Shown one piece after another: positions 46,217-60,689 of a stretch of 64,000 nucleotides of DNA (positions are counted from its first letter, which is position 1; every line of letters begins with the position of its first letter). The stretch is taken from assembly GCF_030463535.1 (NCBI RefSeq), contig NC_132880.1, forward strand, positions 35,481,842 to 35,545,841, given 5' to 3'. The position numbers were made by a program, and so were the translations under genes. The notes beneath the pieces were generated by a model that saw nothing but the letters and a program-made list of their open reading frames with translations, searched no databases and had not been told where the DNA came from. This DNA is from Salminus brasiliensis (Eukaryota > Chordata > Actinopteri > Characiformes > Bryconidae).

Positions 46217-46820
46217 TATACATGTTCCCCAGGCCTACTTGAAGCTCTTGGCCACATTATCTTAACCACAATAATGGTGGTTTATAACCGCCACTCCAAC
46301 AACACATCAGCTTAGCTACAAGACCAATAAGTAAATCATGCAATAATTCCACAAGGTTATTTTTCTTCTAAAAATGACCCAACAGGCCACAGGACCCTGA
46401 ACACCCAAGCACAAGGCCCACATGGTCATGCTGATCTGGACCTCACTTAAACTCTTGGCAAGTATGGCTCAATTGTTGGGAGAATCTAAACCAAGGGTGG
46501 GCAATTTTGAGTCCCCATTTTTTTCTTTTACAGACATGAAACAAAATATGAATGTGTGTTTATCCAGCCACTGTACTGTGGCCTTACAGTACTTACAATA
46601 TTTCATGCATTGAATTAAACAATTCAAAAACTAAATCTGGTGACTGATTGCAGTTCTGTGTTTGATTAGGCACACTGCAGTTGTGGAAGTATGAGACCAA
46701 AGTGAGACTGGTTGAAGCACCTCCCCATTAGAAGAAAATTAACATTAGAACCGCAACACTTCATTTACACAGCCCAGGCAGGATAGAAATGAAAGTAAAA
46801 CACAAACATTGTCCATTTTA
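46217..46820. other. Intergenic DNA between Tc1 element and RPL30
   Basis: No gene is recognised. The stretch separates the transposon from the RPL30 polyadenylation site. Confidence 0.5.
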
Positions 46821-46826
46821 ACCAGA

Positions 46827-46832
46827 TTTATT
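46827..46832 (-). terminator. Poly(A) signal of RPL30
   Basis: TTTATT on the plus strand is AATAAA on the minus strand, 23 nt after the RPL30 stop codon. Such a very short 3'UTR is usual for ribosomal protein genes. Confidence 0.8.
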
Positions 46833-46854
46833 TATAACAACAAGGAAAACTGCT

Positions 46855-49084
<2,230 letters not shown>

Positions 49085-49228
49085 TGTAGCTCTTTAGTCC
49101 GTTTCGGCCAACCTGAACACAACAATACGACAGATGAGTGCCTTCCCTTTCACAACTGCACGAAAAGAAATCTCTACACGCGCGTTTAAACAGTATTTTT
49201 TCTCAATTTGCCGGAGAGCCGCGCTTAC

Positions 49229-49264
49229 CGCCTGGTGAATCCCAAGATGGCCTCGTAGAGAAAG
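49229..49264 (-). promoter_or_regulatory. RPL30 noncoding leader exon with 5'TOP tract
   Basis: On the minus strand a pyrimidine tract CTTTCTCT (49257-49264) begins a leader that ends at a GTAAGC donor (49223-49228). A matching acceptor, 'gttcag', precedes the UTR part of the exon with the ATG (about 49110). A transcription start within a C-led pyrimidine tract is the hallmark of ribosomal protein TOP mRNAs. Confidence 0.75.
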
Positions 49265-49269
49265 GACTT

Positions 49270-50963
49270 CCCAGCGTGCATTGCTCGCATAGAAACACAC
49301 GCTGTCATCGCGAGATTATGTGCTCCGTGTGTTCAGTAGAGGGGGGCTGATTCCGTATAACACACAGGGCTGGGTTCGGCACAACACTCCGCTAGGCTTC
49401 TTTGCGCGACTTCATTTGGGCAAACTAAACGTTTTATATTTCAAATTGAATGTATTTATGTTTCATATAAAATAATCAATTATAATTGTTGCCATGTGGA
49501 AAAAAGCAAATCCCCCTCCCTAATGCCAGTATGAAAGATTTTAAGGCATCTTAATAACTTTAAGAGATGACTGAATCTGTTTGTTTGGGAAAATAATCAT
49601 TTTCAGCATGTTTGCGCTCTTCAATGCGAGCTTCACCAGCTGTCATCACACACTGAGTGTAGGTTGCCTTTAAAACAGCGCCATCTGGTGGCGATTCTTA
49701 GGAACTACAAGAGGGGACAATGTAGTGCAACCATTGACAGTCACGCACCCCAGCACCTGTAGGCCTGTTCATTCATGCACTTATCTAATACTCCAACCGT
49801 GTAATTGAACTCATACAGATAATGTTCACATATATAATTAGAATAAGGAATATATGTGATTTTAAACGTTGTGATTTTAAGCGTTGCATGATTGTTGTTT
49901 GAGTATTTCTGTGATCTCCAGGGATTTTCAGCACAACAGTCTCCAGAGTTTACTCAGAATAAGAAAGCACATGTTGAACATGAAGAAGGATGGGATACTA
50001 CAGCAGAAGATCAGGGTGGGTCCCAGTTGTGTCAACCAAGACCAGAAAGCTGAGGCCCGCTGGTGACACAGTAAAAAATGGTCATGGCCACAATTTAATC
50101 ATCATAGGATGAGAATTTGGTGCCAACTGTATGTCTTCTTGGACCCAACAGTTCAGGCTGGTGGTGGCAGATAAGGGTGTGGTGGTGATTTTTTTGGCAC
50201 GCTTTGTTAATACTGATCAATAATCTCTTAAACAAATACGGGTGATTATTATTTTAGGAGGTTAAAATAAAATTATTATTTGGCTATTTGTTCAGTATAT
50301 TGAGTGAAAGTGACAAAAATAAGATATTTTGACAAAGTAATTGAGTACATTTTCTTCACAAAATATCAGCTAATACCCGCAGGTGGAAACCCTGTCCCAT
50401 GCTAAGGTAACCTGAGTTGCTATGGATACCTGAAAGGCGTGGCCACAGCGGTTTCCCCAACCGCATATCGACTATTCTGATTTTAAAAAAAAATAGCGAA
50501 ATTTATTAGTAATTTTTTTTAATTAGTAAATTGATCGGTAATAACCAGTGGTGAATTACTAAAAGAAAAAAATATTGAAATAAAAATTAATTAAAAAGAT
50601 AAATTTAAATCGAGTCTTGAAAGTAACTATGAATTATACACTTCACTAAAAACACCTTCCAGTATATCTACAGCAAAATATTATTCGCAACTTTTAAACC
50701 AGTTATGTTTTATATTCATGAGGCGTGGCTTGACGGAATACGGGTGGGAACCGAAATAACAGAGTAACACACTGACAAACCCCCCCGTAGTCATGCGCAA
50801 AAGAGGCTGGCTGTGTGCGTGAGTTCAGTAGAAGTCTCCTGACGGTGTGATCAGCACTGCCCTCCTGTGTGTCCATACACAGCTCGGGCGAAGGAGCGTC
50901 TATCCCAGGATTTTTAACTTCCACAGACCCAGTCCCTTTGTGTTTCTATGTTAGCAGGACACA
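49270..50963. other. Head-to-head spacer between RPL30 and the ERICH5-like gene
   Basis: The two genes diverge across about 1.7 kb. The proximal 150 bp next to RPL30 is GC-richer. A decayed transposon fragment lies at 49890-50215. The ERICH5-like 5'UTR probably lies within 50800-50963. Confidence 0.55.
49890..50215 (+). mobile_element. Tc1-like transposon fragment
   Basis: Blocks such as 'agtctccagagtttactcag', 'gaatttggtgccaactgta', 'gttcaggctggtggtggcag' and 'ttggcacgctttg' occur in the order found in a common teleost Tc1 lineage. Both ends are missing and no frame stays open. Confidence 0.65.
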
Positions 50964-51625
50964 ATGGGATGTACAGCTAGCACTCACACAACAGCTCAAG
51001 ACACAACTCGACCAAACTCTAAACCAGATGAATGCAATGGGGCGAGCACTACAGGTGAGGCTTTTTTATTCATGTATACAGTCCATAAAAAGTTCCTATT
51101 GTAATTCCTCAGACTGGTAGGCATATTCTCTTGACTGGGTAATGTCACTGCTGTCATTTATGTCAGCTTTGCATTTCTCTTCTCTAGATTCAAAATAGCT
51201 TTTTATTTCAGACCTTGGCTCAAGGCTTCCTTTTCCTGATGTCTCAAGAGAAAAGTGTTCCACTGGAAAATAACTGTTGCCTTTGTTTCTGATGGGAAAA
51301 CCTTGAAACAGCTGTATGCTCCCAATTCCCTATGCTAATTAACCTCCCAAATAAAAGATAGGCAGTTACTGTACTAGGTAGTATAGATGGACATATTAAT
51401 AAATAAAATATTATAGTTAATGTTGTTAATAGAAACGTTTTAAGTAAAGAAAAAAATATTTCACAGAAACACCTCCTTACCTTCTTATTTGTTCTCCTAG
51501 TGGGATATCTTGTGCCATACTGTTTCAAGAGCCAGCACTTCCGATTCTAATCTATGGGAATCTAAGGGATATTTTCTTTTCTGATCTGGGCAGTTCAGTT
51601 GGTTAGACTACCTAAAGCAAGAATC

Positions 51626-51664
<39 letters not shown>

Positions 51665-54600
51665 TAGGTGGCACATTTAGGATTAAATAAATAAACATAT
51701 AGGCATTTTATTATAAGGGCTGTGACACCATCAGGGGTGTGAAAAGTACCAACAGATCATGCTATATTAGTTTGTATAGCAGTGAAGTACAGTTACTCAA
51801 TGTTCCACCCCTGTAAAACCAGAATTTATTTGTCTGAAGTGTGTAACTGATAAAAACGAGAGCAAGATCAGTATCTAAGGAAATGTCCATTTTATGGAGA
51901 TGCAGTGCAGTCTCTATGACCAAGCCTAGGAGTTAATGTATCAGCAAGAACTTGCAATGTTACACAATGATTACCAAAAACACATTTCCCTCCAACGCAA
52001 TGAATAAACCCGCAAGCATTAGATTACACATGTTATGAGGAAGGAGGAACTTTGGTGGTCGCGAAAGAGCAGATTATGCAGGCCTCGCTCTGCACTATGT
52101 AGAAAATTACTGATCATATCTAGATTTGGAAATACTTCCAAAAAGACAAGGAAAATGAAATGGAGCTAGGAAATTACAGTTTCACCATAATGTCATCCCA
52201 TCCTGCCAAGAGTGCAAAGAGATTGCCCTCACAATTCACCTCGTCCAGTTGCGAGCGTAGAGTGTAATCTAAGATCACTCAGTTAAATAATGAAGTTTCC
52301 TGCCTAATCCACTAGCGATTCACTGACCTGCTGTTTGTTTGTGTTTGACTCCATCCACTATTATCTGTCACTTAAGTAAATGTTAGCTATCCAGTGCTGT
52401 ACTGTCCTTCAAGCAGTAACTTCTCACAAAAATGATCTCTGGGCACCTTTAAACATTAAACCTTTACATTTAGGCCATTATGTGTCTGTGTGAGTGAATA
52501 TATGTCATAAAGAAGTTGGTGTAAAGTATCTTTGGTCCCTGACAAAATAAACATAATAAACTAATCCAACATGGAAATGTCCCAATCTCACATTCAAAGG
52601 GACAGGTATTGAAAAGGCAGAGAACGAGGCGGGGAATATGTCTGCCCCAGAAGCAGAGAGTTCAGAGGCCCCATCAAGCTCTGAAGCTGCAGCTGCAACT
52701 GAAAGCCAGCCTGCGGCAGAGTCTTCTTCGGCTGAGGCTTCTGCGGCTGACTCCACTGTGCCCGCAACTCAAGATGAAGGTACGGAGCACATGCTCCTCT
52801 CCTGCTCCTGACCATGCAAATAAGCTGGCCAGTTTCAAGAAACATATCTCCACATGCAAAACAACCAAATGCTCTCTTTCTGTGGCCATGCAAAAGAAAT
52901 GTCCTTCCAGTCTTGAGAAAGCTTAGGAACTTAATAAGACCAAATATGCCTAAAAATGCCACCAAAGCAGTTTAGCATCAGATCCTTTAACTCTTGTCAG
53001 TTGCAAGGTAGATATAACACAGATCCAGTTCATCCCACAAAAAAAATCTGCACACATTCCCAGCCATAAAACAGAGCTCATCAGGTCAGGTCATCCTGTT
53101 CCATTGCTCCTATGTGTAGTCTAGACACTTGTGTGTATGTTGTAGGCACTTTTTTTGGTAGACAGGTGTTAGCATGGGCACTCTGCCTGGTCCGCAGCTA
53201 TTCCTCCAATAACCACTATTCCTCCCATAATCATCATGGGACCAGATAAGAAAGCCTTCATTGTCCTCTCACATCGATAAGCTTTGGGCAGCTAACACTT
53301 TGTCACCAGTGTGTGCCACAGCTACCTAGAAGCGTCCCACAAATCTTTCTATTTCCAAGATGTTCCAACAGTCATCTGGCCTTAATGAGTTAGTGCTTGT
53401 CAAAAGTGCTCAGGTCTTCACGCCTGCCCATTTCTCCTGCATCCAACTTGCCGACTACAAGAACCATCCGCTCATTTACAGTCCCAGACAAGTTGGCATC
53501 TATATCTGAATGATTTCAGGATAAACGCTGAATCACACATCTATTGGATTGACTGGAATGGTGACTTTAAAATGTATCTCAATGTAAATCAATGTAACAA
53601 GACACTACTATACAACTAATAATAGTTTCTAATATTTTCTTTTCCTGGTATTTTGATCATGACATTCAAACAACAGCAGATGTTTTTAAATAATGCAAAA
53701 TATTTTCATCTACTCCTAAACTGAGGAAGAATAATCCAAAATGTTCCCTTATTTACTGTTCAATGATTGACAAAGTTCATATCTACCCTGGTTAAGTTTC
53801 CCTTTCCTCTCCACAGGCAATGTTTCTAAGGGATTCTATTACACAAGAACTTTCTATCACATAATAAATTGAAATTGAGAGGGTAGACAGAACTGAAATA
53901 AAACACGTCAGGCTGTAAAATATGTTGTGACCTTTTTATTTTTAAGACATTAAGAGTTTTTTTTTAATGATTGTCTAAAATATGACATTTAACTAGTTCA
54001 GTATGACTCATTGAGCAAATAACCCTTCATATGGCTTGCTACATCTTCCTGGACTGGGTCAATAATTGCAGGTTTATATACCCTGGGTATGAAACCATGC
54101 CTTACTGTCATGATGGAGATTACAAATGTAAACGTTGTTGAGTCGACTAATGCAAATGTCTGTGCTAATGTGAACAAGACTCTTTGGCAGTATTACATGC
54201 AAAATGGCCAACCACAAAGTAGAACTTCATCAGATATGATTGACAGGAAGTACTAAAGAAAATTCACTTTAGATATCTTCTGTATTGTCCAAAGTATCCA
54301 GTCAAGTGATCGTCCAAACATTTTTCTTAAAAATGTATTAATCGTATGACTTTGTTTCCTGCCTTACTAATATAAGAGCCTGCAGTCTTCTGGGAAGGCT
54401 TTCCACTAAATGCTGGAGTGTTACTTCTGGGGTTTTATTCCATTCAGCCACAAGAGCATTAGTGAGGTCAGCACTGATGTTGGCCAATTAGGCCTGGATC
54501 ACCAATGGTGCTCTAACTACACCCAACGGTGTTCAGCAGTACATAATCAGCCCAGACCATCCCAACAGTGCTTTCTGCTGCTTTCTCACCCCAGAGAATG

Positions 54601-55306
54601 CATTTCCGCTTCTCCACAGTCCAGTGCTGGGCCCGTTACGTCACTTTATCCAGCACTTGACATTGCCCATGGTGACTTTAGGTTTTAGAGATGAATTGAG
54701 AATGTAGCGTTGCTGCCGTTTCTATACTACCAGTGCTTTTGTATGAAGAGTTTACAGCTATATGTGCTTAATATGTCATTACCACTAGCAGACAAATGTA
54801 CTAATTAAAATGGATGTCTGGATACTTTTGGACACACAGTACTATGCAAATTTAAAAAAAAGAAAAAAAAATACGTGCACCTTTCAAATGACCATTCCTT
54901 ACTTACCCAACTTTTGTTTAGGTGAGGAAATTGCAAGTTACATGTAGTCATTTAAGAAAATGAGGCTTTGATAAATCTGCAAGTTGGCTCGCAATTCTCA
55001 TATAACACTGATCTTAATCATGTTTTTGGGGGGGGGGGGGGGGGGGTATTCAGAGATGATCAGAACTCGGATATAATGGCAATCAATGAAATTCCATAAA
55101 CGAGTCGTAGTTTAATGACTTGTTTTTCTTGGTCCTTCTTCAAAAGCACCAGCTTCAACAGAAAGCGAGGCAGCGCCAGCCGCACCGGAGGAGACGCCAG
55201 GTAAGTAAACGTTTTGCAGAACCAACCAGAGGTATCCTCTGATCTTATCTCCCATGCTAACACCGCTTTCTCTCTCTGTCCTTCAGCACCCAGTGAGGGA
55301 AGTTAA
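50964..55306 (+). CDS. ERICH5: Short glutamate/alanine-rich acylated protein, ERICH5-like
   Basis: Four exons (50964-51054, 52606-52779, 55147-55200, 55287-55306) all join in phase 1 to 112 residues. The N-terminus MGCTAS fits N-myristoylation at Gly2 with palmitoylation at Cys3. The rest is low-complexity and acidic, dominated by Glu, Ala, Ser and Pro, with no folded domain. The name rests on this N-terminus, the acidic composition and the position between RPL30 and RIDA, as in human. Human ERICH5 is over three times longer (374 residues). Exon 2 could also start at 52600, adding two residues in frame. The function is not established; a membrane-peripheral disordered protein is an inference. 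Confidence 0.65.
51625..51664. repeat. (AAT)n microsatellite
   Basis: About twelve AAT units lie in intron 1 of the ERICH5-like gene. Confidence 0.92.
53140..53490 (-). mobile_element. Tc1-like transposon, deletion derivative (same family as 32005-32350)
   Basis: Blocks such as 'gacaggtgttagcatgggca' (53162), 'gcccatttctcctgcatcc' (53427) and 'aagaaccatccgctc'-like text match the minus strand of the lineage also seen at 32005-32350. It lies in intron 2 of the ERICH5-like gene and has no open transposase. Confidence 0.65.
54375..54842 (+). mobile_element. Inverted-repeat element, family A-related copy 4
   Basis: It contains 'ttctgggaaggctttccact' (54388), 'gcattagtgaggtcag' (54457) and ends in 'acttttggacacacagta'. 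These are shared with Tc1-derived non-autonomous repeats. It lies in intron 2 of the ERICH5-like gene. Confidence 0.7.
55028..55046 (+). repeat. Poly(G) run
   Basis: Nineteen consecutive G residues lie in intron 2 of the ERICH5-like gene, about 100 bp before exon 3. Confidence 0.95.
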
Positions 55307-55750
55307 GGCTCCATTCCCAAACAGACATCACAGCATCACGATTGGAGAACTGCTCAAACATTTCACGACAAACCAGAAGTTAAGATGCTTGAAACCTGAG
55401 ATGATTTAGGATTATTAGCCTGTTGCCAAGATGCAGACCAACTGATCTTTCAGATTGGGGTCTTGCAGACATCACAGTGCCTTTCTTTATCTTCGTCGGT
55501 GGTGTTGGGAACTTCTACTTTTGTATATACTTTATCTTTCTTTACCTTCTTCAAATGAGAATATTAATATTATTACATAAAATGTATTACTCATAACTAT
55601 AGTGCTTATGGAATAGAACGTGTATCTATGAAGATCCCAACAATAATGCTTATGGCATTTATATATGTTCTTTGTGTATGTACAGAACCAAAAAAACAAA
55701 ATGGGACATCACTGTAAATGTACCTACTACACTACAAAATAATTTAGACT

Positions 55751-55756
55751 AATAAA
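55751..55756 (+). terminator. Poly(A) signal of the ERICH5-like gene
   Basis: AATAAA lies 445 nt after the stop codon and is followed by a T/GT-rich stretch. The convergent RIDA signal lies about 340 bp further on. Confidence 0.65.
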
Positions 55757-56091
55757 TCTTTTACTGTGTTCATGCAAAAAATCTAATCTTTTATTAGTAA
55801 CAACAAACATTTGAGCTTTTCTGCGATATACCCTTGACATTAACACTGTTTGAAATAAGGATTAATGTGATTTGACTGGCATTTTATTGTCAGAAATGCA
55901 GAGAAAAATACAAATCACACTCTGTCTGAAAAGCCTTGCTACAAAGTTCAACATTTGGTAAAGCTATGGCAATAATACTGTTCATTAAATTTAACCAGTA
56001 AATCCTGAATTACACTGTATAACAGTTACAACAATTTATTTCAGTGTTAAGGAATGTACTTTCTTTGTATGTGTACAAACTCTAAAAGGCA

Positions 56092-56097
56092 TTTATT
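56092..56097 (-). terminator. Poly(A) signal of RIDA
   Basis: TTTATT on the plus strand is AATAAA on the minus strand, 77 nt after the RIDA stop codon. Confidence 0.7.
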
Positions 56098-56173
56098 AGG
56101 ATGAAGGCTGTCTGAGGCCTAATTTCAGGCTACTCAATTTAATTCACAACTTATGCATGCTTGCGGCGGTTAG

Positions 56174-59100
56174 TCAGGATGCATCCGTGATTGGTCCCAG
56201 TACTGCGATTGCTTCGATCTCAACAAGACCACCCTTTGGAGAGGATGATAAAAACGAAATGAGGAAAAGCAAAGGGTGGCCATGCAAACGTGAAACATGC
56301 AAACACTTTAACCAATGTTTAAAGGCATGGACCTTTGTCAAAGGAAAAGAACAGGAGTGCAATGCAGTTCAGTTCATTACTTTCTAGTAATGTGTGTTTA
56401 GATACAGTGTTTAGACTAGACAAGATAATTGTGAACTTAACTGACTGAACAGGCTCATTCTTTCATTGACACTGCAGTAGAAACTGCCTGAAATATTAAT
56501 TATAAATATAAATTTAATTCTGAGCCTAAAAGCCCATCTTACCTTTTCATGTTAGTTTTTGAAAATAAAAAGGTTTTGAAAGTAAATTTATAAAACTAGT
56601 ATTCAGTCTGTACAGCACAGGTTTAAACATGAACATAACTGTAAATAATTTGAATTTCTGATTGGTTAAAGAATTTACAACAAGCTGTTAATTCTCGCAT
56701 TCAAATTATATGTACAGAACAAGAGGCTTCACAACAGAAATTCAGTGATTCGGTGTGCTTCCGTTTTATATCCACCACACATCCACAATAGCAAACTTAC
56801 TCTGGGAAGAGCCGCAACTTGATAGGCAGCCCTGGCTGGGAAGTTTCTGTTGAAGACTTGAGAGAAACAGAATCATCAAGATGACCAGTATATCAAACAA
56901 TACAAGAGGTAAAATACATATTTATGGTAATACATATACAGTACTGTGTAAAAGCCGTAGGTCTCTAAACAGACAGTGAATTCAGTTTCTGCCTTTACCG
57001 ACATTTGTGAAAGAATGGGTGGTTCTACAGAGCTCAATGAATTCCAGCGTGGTACTTTAATAGGATGCCAGCGTGTACTGACAACATTGACAACATTCAA
57101 TAACTAAAAATAAAGTTTCAAACCTGCTGTTTTGTCTGCCAGAGTGGGGTGCAACTCTATATTTATGCCTATGGATTTAGAATAAAATGTCATTAAAGCT
57201 CCTGTTGGTGCAATGTGTGGGTGTCCCAATACTTTTGTCCATACAGTGTATTTTCTTGCTTGCACACATTAATACAGTAAAATGTAAGAAGAGTGTCCTG
57301 TTGCATGTAAAAATAGAGGCTATCTTTTAAACTGATTAGAAGTACAAATGTTTGGCTGCAAATTTCTGCTCAGTGCCCCCAGCCACGGCATGAATTTGTT
57401 CCATTCCACCAGCAGCAGCACATCTGATGATTTAACTTATAAGAGCAGGCACCCCCTAAGTCAGTCAGCTTTACCCTAGCAAAAGCAACTCTGCCTGATA
57501 AAGCAGACAGGATTGTTCATCTGGTTCTGTATCTATGATACAAGCCCTCATATCCTATTATAAAAACAAAATGTGTTTTGTTTCAGGTCATGTTTGCATG
57601 GGGGGGTAAAGGAAAGTTCTGTGGAGTGGGACTCAGTGTAGACAGGCTGTCTGGAACAGAGGAAGCTTTATTTTCACCTCATTGCACTGTATCCCCTTAC
57701 ACACAGATACTACTATTGAATTACCACGCTGCATGATATCAAAGAGCCAATAGCCAACCCTGGCCAAAGATACCCATGTGTGCCCTTTGACCAATGAAGC
57801 AGAAGAGACTAATGCAGCATCCTGCAAAGACACCAACCTGCTGATAATGTATTATTAGCATTATTGTTATCGTTATTATATACACTGTTATTATAAAAAT
57901 AGCTTAAACTTCTAGTGTTCTTTTAGACACTAGTTTCGGTCTCAATACTAACATACACTGTGTCTAAAGGTATCTATAGACCCTTTTTAATTAGTGAATT
58001 TAGCTATATACAAGGAGGATTGTGCTATTGGTATTTTTGCTCATGGGCTCCCCCTACAGTTGGGGAGTGTAATTCACTTCTACACCACTGGCGTGAATAC
58101 AAATTTGTTGACAAGCTGAGAGATCCAGAACTGACATCTGAAATGAAAGAAGAATGTCGACTGACATGGCAGAGTAATATTAAGAGACACCATTCTCCCT
58201 ACCTTAGTCAGTGTACCATCGAAATCATTTTGCTATTATTAAATATTAAAGCTATTATTTTAAGGTAAGAGTGCAACTTAATGTAGCATTAAGGTGCATC
58301 TACATACTGAATCACCTTTAAAAGAAAATCATTGGATGCTCTGAAGTAGCTGCACATGAGCCTAGGGGTATAAAGCCTCCCAGCACTGACTGCAGAGCAG
58401 AAGAACAGTGTTCTCTGGAGTAATGGAGCACCATCCAATAGCTCTGGGATGAGTTGGAGAGCCAAACTCCCTAATTAAAATGAATGAGCAGGTATCTACA
58501 AACTTTTGGACATAAATTGTATGCTGAGGCATACAGTGATGTAGTTGTCCAAGATGTCCAAGCCTTGCAACTTTGCCGTGCTGACAAGTCTTACTTACAT
58601 TGCTTATAAACTTCATTGACACTGTTGAAGTCATTTATGTCTGCCAGGAGGACGGTTGTCTTGACAACTGCAAGAAAAAAACAACAACAACAACAACAAC
58701 AAAAAAAAAACAGGGCAACATTATACGCATGATTTACAAACCAACAGGACATGCTGAACACGTCTTCATGAGGGAGGTAACCTACCGTTTTCATATCCAC
58801 AGCCAGCTGCTTTCAGGATCTCTCCCATGTTAACAAGGGCCTTTGAATAGAAAAAAATATTTATTTAAAAATATATATGTACACAGACCATCTCCATATT
58901 TCATATTGCCTTAGATGGATTATTCAGATCTCAGCTGGATACTCTAAACTGAAGAGGTAAAGCTTAAAAAAAAACAATATTGCTTTTTATCCAGGTTGCT
59001 CTCATGCTCACCTGTTTGGCCTGGGCCTGCACCCCTCCAGCTACTAACTGTCCTGATGCTACGTCCATTCCCAGCTGCCCAGAGATGTACACAGTGCGAT

Positions 59101-60223
59101 CCACCACCACTGCCTGGCTGAAGTCATAAGCAACAACCATGTATTTACTCACAGAAGCATGCTAAGACTTTGTGCATATGTAATGAAAAGACAGCAGCAT
59201 ACATTAGACTTTGTACTTCCCTGCCCCCTGCTGCATTACTGCTCACACTCCGGTTAGTAATTGACCTACATTAGATTGACTTCTTCCACTATGCAATGGA
59301 GTTAAATGAGAGTCATCAGATCATTTTTTTTAATCAAGCATAATTGATGTTATTAAAAGTGATCTTAGAACCATTATATATTCAAACAAGTCTTAGATTT
59401 GCAGCAACACATTTCAGGAAAATAAAGAGGCATGAGTCCAGGTTCAAGCCTTGCTTAAACTCCATACTAATCCACTTGAGAAAATACACTTTTCAAAAAA
59501 AATAAAGGTGCTGCACAATGGTTGTTTGTGCAATACCACAGAAGGACCACAAAGCTTCAGAAGTTTGGGTCAAGTCTGGGTCAACTTGACCACCCTGCTG
59601 CTGGTCATTGGCTGAGACGGGCCCACCCCCAACCCACCAGTCCTTATAATAAAATCTAGACCTAATTCCATGACTTTTTAAAGTAAGTAATGCTGGACAA
59701 CAGCTACACAGGGTAGTAATGTCTTCTGCAAGTTGTTACAACCACCTCTTCCATGTCTACAGACCTTTCTTCCAGAGTGAAACTGTTCTAAGGAAGTCTG
59801 ATCTTTCAGTTAACCTCAATAAACTAAAAGATCAACATATCTAGAGGAGCAACCTACCTATATATGCCCTGTCTAACTGGAGCTTTGGGTGTATAAGGTG
59901 CATGTCTTCGAATAGCAGCCATCTCGTCCAACATGAGAAGAGAAGCTTTGCTAGGATGGCTGTGTTCACCTATAGCCTAGTCGAATCGCCTCCCCGAACA
60001 AACATCACACTGATCATTAACTCCTGGTCACTTCTGGCACAGATATGCCAGCTCTGTCTTATTAAAGCAGATGGACTGAAAGTGCAGAGATATTGATAAC
60101 CACGTGCACGAAGATTCCGACTCCCAGCACCATCGCTCAGAAGTGCTCTGTCTGTTACCTGTACGGGCCAATAGCCGCTGGTGCAGCAGCAGTGTTGATA
60201 ATCCGTCTTATGAGGGCAGACAT
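56174..60223 (-). CDS. RIDA: 2-iminobutanoate/2-iminopropanoate deaminase (reactive intermediate imine deaminase A)
   Basis: Six coding exons on the minus strand (60159-60223, 59012-59117, 58786-58840, 58599-58667, 56801-56856, 56174-56233) join in frame to 136 residues; the human protein has 137. Rid/YjgF/UK114 proteins are small trimeric enzymes that hydrolyse reactive enamines and imines, such as 2-aminoacrylate, formed by PLP enzymes. Family motifs include AAIGPYSQAV, VYISGQLGMD, NMGEILKAAG, TTVLLADINDFNSVNEVY and FPARAAYQVAALP, with the substrate-binding arginine at R107. The start codon is the only one matching the family N-terminus MSxLIRR. The gene converges on the ERICH5-like gene, so the two 3'UTRs lie tail to tail. 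All introns are GT-AG. Confidence 0.96.
56985..57250 (-). mobile_element. Internally deleted Tc1-like transposon
   Basis: The right end reads 'cccaatacttttgtccatac' and 'agtgta', the terminal repeat of a common teleost Tc1 family. Text at 57005-57075 ('gtgaaagaatgggtgg', 'gaattccagcgtggtac') matches the N-terminal coding region of the same family in plus orientation before a large deletion. It lies in RIDA intron 4. Confidence 0.65.
58313..58520 (+). mobile_element. Inverted-repeat element, family A fragment
   Basis: The right end, 'caaacttttggacataaat' and 'tgta', and the interior 'atgagttggagagcc' and 'cagcactgactgcagagc' match rearranged family A parts. It lies in RIDA intron 4, about 80 bp from an exon. 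Confidence 0.55.
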
Positions 60224-60689
60224 GTCTGACAGCTCCTTTCTGAAAACCACAGGCGAAATCTCGCTGGTTTTTGCTGCCAGAGCTGATTTTTTTCCACACA
60301 CGTTTTCCGACAAGACACACCTCCTCCTGGACAATCCTAACAGGAGGTCTGGAATTTCCGACCAATGACAATTCAGAAGGGGTGAATATTAGCCAATCAA
60401 ATCTGGCGCAGGAGGCGGGGGTTGTCGGAATACGGGTGGGGAAATGACGCAGGACACCACATGACCTGGATGAACCGTAGCAACCAAGATATGAACGCAT
60501 GAGCTCTGATTGGTCTTTAATAAATGAGTACACCCCAGGCACGGTACTAAATCTATACATATTCTATGAGGTGGATATATTAAAAATGTTAATGCAAGAT
60601 TATGAGCTCCACTTACCACATAGGGGCACTGTGTAGTTCTATAATTACAGACTGTAGTCCACCTGTTTCTCTTCATACTTTATTAGCCC

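Noticed and set aside
57960-58268. 102-residue plus-strand open frame in RIDA intron 4
   Set aside because: It has no recognisable family, no conserved motif and no splice context. It is probably chance within repeat-derived DNA.
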